Shown here: positions 58,490 through 64,000 of the stretch, piece after piece
How positions within the stretch are numbered: the stretch's first letter is position 1
How the letters are laid out: every line of letters starts with the position of its first letter
From: Streptomyces smaragdinus
Lineage (GTDB): Bacteria > Actinomycetota > Actinomycetes > Streptomycetales > Streptomycetaceae
NCBI RefSeq assembly: GCF_009604385.1
Contig: NZ_WEGJ01000001.1
Coordinates: forward strand, 124,001 to 188,000
Length of the DNA stretch: 64,000 bases
Direction of reading: 5' to 3'
Notes under the pieces: model-generated
What the model was told of the DNA's origin: nothing
What the model saw: the letters and a program-made list of their open reading frames with translations, nothing else
Database searches by the model: none
Made by a program: the position numbers and the translations under genes

Positions 58490-59944
58490 TTGCTGCTCAT
58501 CGGCGATGACCCGGCGGACAACCACCACGACGTCGAGGTCCACGACGAAGCCGGCCGCACCCTGGCCACCGCCCGCATCCCGCAGGGCACCGACGGCGTA
58601 GCCCGCCTGCGCGAGCTCGTCGTACGGCACGGCGGCGCCGACCTCGACGTCGCCGACGTCCTCGTCGGCACCCGGAGCGACCGCGGCCCCTGGGTCCAGG
58701 CGCTCCTCGCCACCGGCTACCGGGTGTACGCGATCAGCCCCGGCGAGGTCGCCCGCTTCAGCGAACTGCGCGACACCACCGGCCGTACGGGCCGCGCCCG
58801 CACCCTGGCCCACATGGTCCGCACCGACCGCAGCCGCCTCCTCCCCGCCGCCGGCACCGCCCCGCCCCCGCCCCGCACCGAGGCCCCGCGCACCCTGGCC
58901 ACCGCCACCGTCATCGGCACCGGCCTCATCGGCACCTCCGTCGCCCTCGCCCTCACCGCCCAGGGCGTCACGGTCCACCTCACCGACCGCGACCCCGCCC
59001 AGGCCGCCGCCGCCCAGGCCCTCGGCGCCGGCCGCACCGAACCCGCCGCCGGCCCCGTCGACCTCGCCGTCATCGCCGTCCCCCCGGACCACGTCGCGCC
59101 GGTCCTCGCCGACTGCCAGCGCCTGGACGTCGCCCGTTCCTACACCGACGTGGCCAGCGTCAAGTCCGGCCCCTGGCAGGCCGTCACCGACGCCGGCCTG
59201 GACACCGGCCGCTACCTCGGCGGCCACCCCATGGCCGGCCGCGAACGCTCCGGCCCCTACGCCGCCCGCGCCGACCTCTTCGAGGGCCGCCCCTGGGTCC
59301 TCACCCCCCGCCCCGACACCCACCCCGCCACCCTCGCGGCCGTACGCGAGCTCATCGCCCTGTGCGGGGCCGTCCCGGTGGAGATGACCCCCGGCAACCA
59401 CGACCGGGCGGTCGCCCTCGTCTCCCACGCCCCCCACGTGATCGCCGCGATGACGGCCGCCCGCCTCGAGCACGCCGACCCCGGCGCACTCGCCCTCACC
59501 GGTCAGGGCCTGCGCGACACCACCCGGGTGGCGGGCGGCGACCCGGCGCTGTGGCGGGAGATCCTCGCCGCCAACGCGCCCCGGGTCGCCGACGTCCTGC
59601 AGGACGTGGCCGCCGACCTGGGCGAGATGATCGCCGCCCTGCGCGCCCGGGACCCCGACCGCGTCCACGGCCTCCTCGCCCACGGCCACGCCGGCCACGC
59701 CCGCATCCCCGGCAAGCACGGCGGCACCCCCGCCCCGTACGACGTCATCCGCGTCCACGTCGGCGACCGCCCCGGCGAACTCGCCCGGCTGCTGGCGGCA
59801 GCGCACGCCACGGGCATCAACATCGAGGATCTGACGATCGACCACACGGCCACCGCGGCAGGCGTCGCGGAGCTCCAGGTCGCCGCGCCGTCCACCGCCC
59901 GGCTGCTGCGGACGCTGACGGCGTACGGCTGGCGGTACAGCTGA
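58490..59944 (+). CDS. tyrA: Prephenate dehydrogenase fused to a dead IS110-transposase-like N-terminal domain
   Basis: 484 residues from TTG 58490 with GGAGAGA upstream. Residues 1-118 resemble the RuvC-like N-terminal domain of IS110-family transposases (IGDDPADNHHDVEVHDEAG, DRGPWVQALLATGYRVYAIS, LAHMVRTDRSRLLP), but three catalytic acids are lost: by alignment the Glu is Arg62 and the two later Asp are Arg99 and Arg102. After a Pro-rich linker come the TyrA Rossmann motif VIGTGLIGTS (141-150), KSGPWQAVTDAG, GGHPMAGRERSG (with the catalytic His), the helical domain and a C-terminal ACT domain (VHVGDRPGELARLLAAAHATGINIEDL). It should make 4-hydroxyphenylpyruvate and so tyrosine for the ammonia-lyase. 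The role of the transposase-like domain is unknown. Confidence 0.85.
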   Translation: MLLIGDDPADNHHDVEVHDEAGRTLATARIPQGTDGVARLRELVVRHGGADLDVADVLVGTRSDRGPWVQALLATGYRVYAISPGEVARFSELRDTTGRTGRARTLAHMVRTDRSRLLPAAGTAPPPPRTEAPRTLATATVIGTGLIGTSVALALTAQGVTVHLTDRDPAQAAAAQALGAGRTEPAAGPVDLAVIAVPPDHVAPVLADCQRLDVARSYTDVASVKSGPWQAVTDAGLDTGRYLGGHPMAGRERSGPYAARADLFEGRPWVLTPRPDTHPATLAAVRELIALCGAVPVEMTPGNHDRAVALVSHAPHVIAAMTAARLEHADPGALALTGQGLRDTTRVAGGDPALWREILAANAPRVADVLQDVAADLGEMIAALRARDPDRVHGLLAHGHAGHARIPGKHGGTPAPYDVIRVHVGDRPGELARLLAAAHATGINIEDLTIDHTATAAGVAELQVAAPSTARLLRTLTAYGWRYS

Positions 59945-60025
59945 CGCCGCCCTCGACTCGTGGGCCCGGCCCGCTGTGCCCATACTGCTGACCAGGGGCG
60001 ATCTTCGGCCGGGAGTCGGTGGACG

Positions 60026-61726
60026 ATGAGGCGAGCTTTCGTGGCCCTGGCCGCCCTGCTCACGGTGGCTGCCTCTTCGGCGCCCGGCGAGCAGCGGCCG
60101 GTGGTACGCACGGACAGCGGCGCGGTGCGCGGCACGGTGGCGGGCGGCCACCAGGTCTTCTCCGGCATCCCCTACGCCGCGCCGCCCACCGGCGCCCACC
60201 GCTGGGCGGCGCCCCGGCCCGTACGGCCCTGGCCGGGCGTACGGGACGCGACCCGGCCCGGGCCGCTGTGCCCGCAGGTCCCCGCCGCGTACGGCGACTC
60301 CGCGAGCCTCGACGAGGACTGCCTGGTCCTCAACGTCACCACCCCCGCCCGGAGCGGCAGGGCGCCGGTGTTCGTCTGGATCCACGGCGACGGCACCATC
60401 GGCGGCGGCAGCTTTTTCGACGCCCGCCGCCTCGCCGACCGCGGCCTCGTGGTCGTCACCCTCAACTACCGGCTCGGCGTCTTCGGCGGCTTCGCCCACC
60501 CCGGCCTGCCGGGCTCCGGCACCTTCGGCCTGCAGGACCAGCAGGCGGCCCTGCGCTGGGTGGCCCGCAACGCCGCGGCGTTCGGCGGCGACCCCGGCAA
60601 CGTCACCCTGGCCGGCTCGTCCTTCGGCGCGGGCTCCGTCACCGCCCACCTCACCTCGCCGTCGGCCCGCGGCCTGTTCCACCGGGCGGTGCTGTCCAGC
60701 GGCGAGGGGATGATGGACATGCCCGCGGGGGCGATGGGCCCGCAGGTGCCGGCGTACCGCTGGTACACCTGGCGCACGCTGCCGGAGATGCGGGCCACCG
60801 GCCGGGACGTGGCGGCCGGCCTCGGCTGCGGCGGGCTCGGTCCCCCGGCCGCCCTGCGCTGCCTGCGCGCGCTGCCGGTGAAGCGCATCCTGGACGTGCC
60901 GCAGGTCATGAACATGTTCCAGGCGTTCGCCTTCGGGGAGGGCATCCTGCCCGAACTGCCGGAGAAGGCCCTGCGCGAGGGCCGCTTCCACCGCGTCCCC
61001 GTGCTGTCCGGCGCGACCCGGGACGAGCACCGGCTCTTCGCCGGGCTGCTGTACGACGCGGCGGGCAAGCGGATGACGGAGCGGGACTACACCGCGCTGG
61101 TCACGACGGCGTTCGGCACGGCCCACGCGCCGGCCGTACTCGCCGAATACCCGGCCGCCGGCTTCCCCACCCCCGCCCTGGCCTGGGCCACCGTAATCAC
61201 CGACCGCATGTGGGCGCGGGGGATGTACGCGCAGCACACGGCGCTGGGGCGGCATGTGCCGACCTTCGCGTACGAGTTCGCCGATCCCCACGCGCCCATG
61301 TATCTCCCGCTGCCTGTGGAGGGCTTCGACTTCGGCGCCTACCACGCCTCGGACACGCCGTACGTCTTCGAGGAGAAGGAGGTCCGCTTCACGCCGCCGC
61401 AGGCAAGGCTGGCCGACACGATCACCGACTACTGGGCGGCCTTCGCCACAACCGGCACACCCTCACGGCGCGGCCTCCCGTCCTGGCCGGCGTTCGCCCC
61501 CTCCGCCTCGCCACCGCACACGCAGTCCCTGGCGCCCGACGCGATCGCGTCCGTCGATTACGCGGCCGAGCATCGCCTCGGGTTCTGGGGGCGGCACGTT
61601 CAGTCGTCCGAGGCCAGTTTGCGGTTGGTGCCGGAACGGCCGATGTCCAGCTCGAGGAACGAACCGAGCGGCGTACCGCTGTTCCAGAAGCCGAGCAGGT
61701 TGATGTCGATCAGCACCAGCTCCTGA
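60026..61726 (+). CDS. Secreted type B carboxylesterase-like protein
   Basis: 566 residues from ATG 60026. Signal peptide MRRAFVALAALLTVAASSAPG; carboxylesterase motifs FSGIPYAAPP, EDCLVLNVTTPA, nucleophile elbow LAGSSFGAGSVTAHL, and FAYEFADPHAPMYLPLPVEGFDFGAYHASDTPYVF with the histidine. Canonical GESAG is GSSFG, and the oxyanion HGGGF is IHGDGTIGGGSFF, both unusual. The last 45 residues after HRLGFWGRH are low in similarity and overlap the convergent Mrr-type gene by 127 bases. It may hydrolyse, or in reverse form, the ester of the product; being extracellular it could also act in self-resistance. Confidence 0.83.
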   Translation: MRRAFVALAALLTVAASSAPGEQRPVVRTDSGAVRGTVAGGHQVFSGIPYAAPPTGAHRWAAPRPVRPWPGVRDATRPGPLCPQVPAAYGDSASLDEDCLVLNVTTPARSGRAPVFVWIHGDGTIGGGSFFDARRLADRGLVVVTLNYRLGVFGGFAHPGLPGSGTFGLQDQQAALRWVARNAAAFGGDPGNVTLAGSSFGAGSVTAHLTSPSARGLFHRAVLSSGEGMMDMPAGAMGPQVPAYRWYTWRTLPEMRATGRDVAAGLGCGGLGPPAALRCLRALPVKRILDVPQVMNMFQAFAFGEGILPELPEKALREGRFHRVPVLSGATRDEHRLFAGLLYDAAGKRMTERDYTALVTTAFGTAHAPAVLAEYPAAGFPTPALAWATVITDRMWARGMYAQHTALGRHVPTFAYEFADPHAPMYLPLPVEGFDFGAYHASDTPYVFEEKEVRFTPPQARLADTITDYWAAFATTGTPSRRGLPSWPAFAPSASPPHTQSLAPDAIASVDYAAEHRLGFWGRHVQSSEASLRLVPERPMSSSRNEPSGVPLFQKPSRLMSISTSS

Positions 61727-62175
61727 CGAGCGGCGAAACTGCGGGCCGGGGCGGTAAAGACACACGAGGCGACGAAGACGGGAACGTCGGCGCCGTGTTC
61801 GGCACGGGCGGTGCCGTTGAAGGTCTGCAGATCCCGGCTGCCGACGGAACGGTGCCTGGCGTACCGCTTGCACTGCACGACGAGCTTCCTGCCGTCCGGC
61901 AGAAACCCGATCACGTCGGCCCCCAGATCCCCGGCGCCACCGACCCGCCGGACGTCGGTGCACCCGTCCCTACGGCACAGCTCGGCGACGTACTCCTCGA
62001 ACTCCCGGTCCGTCATCCGCCACACCGCGTCCAGCGACCGCCGCGCCTGCCGCCGCGCCTCCTCCTCGAGCCGAACCTTCTCCGCCCGCGCCTCCCGCCG
62101 CCCGGAACGGACCAGACCCACGGTCACGCCTCCGGCGACGAGGACGGCCAGCACCCCGAGCAGTACTGTCTCCAT
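61600..62175 (-). CDS. Membrane-anchored Mrr-type restriction endonuclease-like protein
   Basis: 191 residues from ATG 62175. One N-terminal membrane helix (LLGVLAVLVAGGVTVGLV), a basic/coiled linker, then the Mrr_cat fold: MTDREFEEYVAELCRRDG, GGAGDLGADVIGFLPDGRKLVVQCKRYAR with the D...QxK catalytic pattern (Asp and Lys/Gln), SVGSRDLQTFNG and VFVASCVFT. Such membrane-tethered nucleases are widespread in actinobacteria; their target is unclear. Stop region overlaps the esterase gene on the other strand. Confidence 0.82.
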   Translation of the reverse strand: METVLLGVLAVLVAGGVTVGLVRSGRREARAEKVRLEEEARRQARRSLDAVWRMTDREFEEYVAELCRRDGCTDVRRVGGAGDLGADVIGFLPDGRKLVVQCKRYARHRSVGSRDLQTFNGTARAEHGADVPVFVASCVFTAPARSFAARQELVLIDINLLGFWNSGTPLGSFLELDIGRSGTNRKLASDD

Positions 62176-62220
62176 GCGCTCCCCCCTTCCCCGTGGAGTC
62201 CTCCCCGGCGGGAGGGAGTC

Positions 62221-63066
62221 CTATCCGGGCGGGGCGTCCTCAACTGGGGCGAGTTGCCAGGTGCCGTGGACCGTGTCGAGTGTCGCCGTGTAGTCGGCGT
62301 GGTCGGGCAGGGCGTGATCGAGTCGCCACGGCTGTGGGACGGCGGACAGGTGAAGCGTCACCGAGTTCGCCACGGCGGATCCGACGACGCCGATCCAGTG
62401 GGGATTCTCGCGGATCAGCCGCTCCGCCATCGCGGTGTCCGGCTCGGGGACGGGAATGACCGCGCCGGTGTCGGCGAGCGCGGAGGCGGCCTGCCGCGTC
62501 AGCAGGCGGCTCAGGATCGCGGCGGGCAGGGCCGGATCGGTCGACTCGACGCTGAGATAGCAGTCGTCATGCCCCGAGTACCACACACGCGAGCCCGGCA
62601 GAGCGGGCAGGACGGCCTCGCCCGCGCCGGCCGTCCGGAGGATCAGGGCGATCTCATCGAGCTGGGCGGGGGTGGGCGTACCCGGTACGTCGAGCAGCGA
62701 CAACTCATACGGTGACCAGGTGTCGTCCAGGAACCGCGGCAGGCTGTCGCGGTGCATCTGCAGGATCTCCGCACCGAATTCCGGGCTGTGGCAGACCCAT
62801 GCGCCGACGGAGTGGACGGTGACGTCGACGCCCTGCTCCGCTGCGATCAGCGAGGGCTGCCACGAGCTGTAGTCCTCGTGCAGAAAGCTCGTCGTCGCCA
62901 GATCCACGACCAGAACGGTGTCGTTCGCCGACCGGAAGAGCATGTCGACAAGCTCACTTGCCTGCGCCGCCGCACCTCTGACCTGCCACGATCCGCCGGT
63001 CTCCCGGACGGTGAAGCTCAACGGGAACGGCTGCCGGTCCACGCCGAAGGCTCCGCCGTCGATCAC
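62221..63066 (-). CDS. Hypothetical protein
   Basis: 281 residues from GTG 63066 with GGAGGGGG 7 bases upstream; longer starts to 63171 lack this signal. The sequence is mixed alpha/beta with GVDVTVHSVGAWVCHSPEFG, PGSRVWYSGHDDCYLSVES and a C-terminal segment NPHWIGVVGSAVANSVTLHLSAVPQPW. No signal peptide or membrane segments. I do not recognise the family; composition resembles immunity-like or phage-like proteins of streptomycetes. Convergent neighbours: none; it is upstream of the Mrr-like gene by 45 bases on the same strand, so the two could be co-transcribed. Confidence 0.62.
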   Translation of the reverse strand: MIDGGAFGVDRQPFPLSFTVRETGGSWQVRGAAAQASELVDMLFRSANDTVLVVDLATTSFLHEDYSSWQPSLIAAEQGVDVTVHSVGAWVCHSPEFGAEILQMHRDSLPRFLDDTWSPYELSLLDVPGTPTPAQLDEIALILRTAGAGEAVLPALPGSRVWYSGHDDCYLSVESTDPALPAAILSRLLTRQAASALADTGAVIPVPEPDTAMAERLIRENPHWIGVVGSAVANSVTLHLSAVPQPWRLDHALPDHADYTATLDTVHGTWQLAPVEDAPPG

Positions 63067-63185
63067 CGCCGCGCCCCCTCCGTGTACTCGCCGGCTCGCG
63101 AGGTTCACACCGTGGCGTAAGTCTGCCAGGGCTGGACCGCCGATAATGCCGTGCCGTCCCAACGCCGACACGAGACGCTGGCCGC

Positions 63186-63941
63186 GTGAATCAGGTCGCG
63201 CACATCATGGGACTGGTCGACAAGGTGCTGGGCCGCGATGTCATCGGCGGCTACCTCCACGGCTCCTCGGTGCTCGGCGGGCTCCGTCCCGCGAGTGACG
63301 TGGACGTCCTGGTGGTCTCGCGCCGGAGCATGGAGGAGCGGGAGCGCCGGGCACTCCGCGACGGGCTGCTCCGCGTCTCCGGATCCCGGAACAAGGCCCG
63401 CCCGGTCGAGCTCACCGTCGTCGTCCGGTCCGAGGTCCGGCCGTGGCGGTTCCCGCCGAGCGGGGACTTCCTGTACGGGGAGTGGCTGCGCGACGCGTAC
63501 GAGGCGGGGACGGTCCCCCAGCCGGAGCCGATGCCTGACCTGGCCCTGCTGATCACCATGGTGCTCAGCGGTGATCACCCCCTCTGCGGCCCGCCCCCGG
63601 CGCAGGTCCTCGACCCCGTTCCGCACGCGGACCTGGTCCGGGCGAGCGTGGCGGGGATCCCCGGGCTGCTCGACGGCCTGGACGGTGACACCCGCAACGT
63701 CGTGCTCACGTTCGCCCGGATCTGGGCGACGCTGGCCACCGGCCGGATCCTGCCGAAGGACGCTGCCGCCGACTGGGCTCTCGCCCGGCTCCCGGCCGGG
63801 CATCGTCCCGTACTCGAGCACGCCCGCGAGCTGTACCTGACCTGCCGTTACACCGAGGAGAGGTGGAGCGATATCTTGCGCTCCCAGGTGCGTCCGCACG
63901 TCACTCACGTACTCGCCGAGATCGATCGGCTGCGCCCCTGA
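63186..63941 (+). CDS. Aminoglycoside adenylyltransferase-like nucleotidyltransferase (ANT(3'')/(9)-type)
   Basis: 251 residues from GTG 63186. The nucleotidyltransferase active site is YLHGSSVLGGLRPASDVDVLVV (GS...DxD), followed by RPVELTVVVRS with the third acid, and the C-terminal helical substrate-binding domain (FARIWATLATGRILPKDAAADWALARLP, YLTCRYTEERW) as in AadA. The family adenylates streptomycin/spectinomycin. Whether this copy gives resistance cannot be read from sequence, since streptomycetes carry many silent copies. Confidence 0.85.
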   Translation: MNQVAHIMGLVDKVLGRDVIGGYLHGSSVLGGLRPASDVDVLVVSRRSMEERERRALRDGLLRVSGSRNKARPVELTVVVRSEVRPWRFPPSGDFLYGEWLRDAYEAGTVPQPEPMPDLALLITMVLSGDHPLCGPPPAQVLDPVPHADLVRASVAGIPGLLDGLDGDTRNVVLTFARIWATLATGRILPKDAAADWALARLPAGHRPVLEHARELYLTCRYTEERWSDILRSQVRPHVTHVLAEIDRLRP

Positions 63942-63975
63942 ACGTGCACTGATGGCAAGACGAGTTGGGGAAACC

Positions 63976-64000
63976 GTGAGCGACGACGTTCTGTCGATTA
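63976..64000 (+). CDS. Possible start of a gene running off the window
   Basis: GTG 63976 follows GGGGAAA and reads VSDDVLSI in frame to the edge. Too short for any assignment; included only because the start signal is reasonable. Confidence 0.25.

Noticed and set aside
56321..61345. 1674-residue open frame on the minus strand
   Set aside because: Opposite strand of four clear genes (FAD oxidase, MFS, TyrA fusion, esterase); low-complexity Gly/Ala/Glu/Arg sequence, no domains.
60019..62715. 898-residue plus-strand frame
   Set aside because: Shifted frame of the esterase followed by antisense of the Mrr-like and hypothetical genes; Arg/Pro/Gly-rich, no protein features.
1..64000. CRISPR arrays, tRNA/rRNA genes, intact IS elements, prophage modules
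   Set aside because: No regularly spaced repeats, no cloverleaf-type sequence with CCA/GTTC-like arms and no transposase with intact catalytic residues were recognised; the only transposase-like sequence is the dead domain fused to TyrA.

Overview
The window is high-GC DNA with GTG and TTG starts, a GC-rich third codon position, an SsgA-like sporulation protein, SARP/LAL/XRE/LysR/TetR regulators and rare TTA (bldA-type) leucine codons. Together these point to a Streptomyces chromosome, and the gene mix (secondary metabolism, duplicated genes, relics, many stand-alone regulators) fits an accessory or arm-like region. No rRNA, tRNA, CRISPR array or intact insertion sequence was found.

Layout. 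1-2.2 kb: tail of an upstream gene, a DUF6069 membrane protein, a GNAT and an atypical SDR, followed by a short relic of an FAD-linked oxidase. 2.2-20.2 kb: a redox and regulation block. Its thread is a repeated 15-bp operator (AGACCGAACGTTCTA) found at four promoter regions: in front of two near-identical secreted alpha/beta hydrolases, between a TetR gene and a DUF308/flavin disulfide reductase operon, and in front of an Ohr/OsmC peroxidase. The block also holds a YedY-like molybdoenzyme with its cytochrome b partner, two further SDR/regulator pairs, a 910-residue LAL regulator, a TetR paralogue without a DNA-binding domain, and an SsgA-like protein. 20-34 kb: an MFS exporter with a MarR regulator, mixed housekeeping and hypothetical genes (P450 with a TTA codon, M48 protease, OPRT paralogue, Cys-rich protein, lipoproteins, a phosphotransferase, a VOC protein).

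34.3-36.9 kb is a compact candidate RiPP locus: an 18-codon ORF (MKIEFFCAMDDDFCWFNA), a strong hairpin, a radical SAM/SPASM-type enzyme with a TTA codon and an MFS exporter joined by a TGATG overlap. It is too small for ordinary ORF calling and is the best candidate for an undescribed system. 36.9-39.0 kb: HD hydrolase, GlxA-type regulator and a blasticidin-S-deaminase-like enzyme. 39.2-42 kb: a small helical WXG100-like protein, a large protein with a C-terminal calpain-like cysteine peptidase module, and a lipoprotein resembling chagasin-type cysteine protease inhibitors. This suggests a secreted effector with its immunity or inhibitor protein.

42.2-61.7 kb is a biosynthetic gene cluster. 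GriI/GriH homologues should make 3-amino-4-hydroxybenzoate. An aromatic ammonia-lyase (likely tyrosine to p-coumarate) with UbiD/UbiX (p-coumarate to 4-vinylphenol) supplies a second unit. A PaaK-like ligase, two FAD oxidoreductases, a tyrosinase/o-aminophenol oxidase pair, an MFS exporter, a carboxylesterase-like protein and a dedicated prephenate dehydrogenase complete the set. A SARP (with a TTA codon) and a MarR protein are the local regulators, and 11-bp direct repeats and palindromes lie in the promoters. This is the logic of bagremycin-type esters of 3,4-AHBA and vinylphenol. The prephenate dehydrogenase carries a catalytically dead IS110-transposase-like N-terminal domain, a striking fusion. 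The window ends with a membrane-anchored Mrr-type nuclease, a hypothetical protein and an aminoglycoside-adenylyltransferase-like protein.
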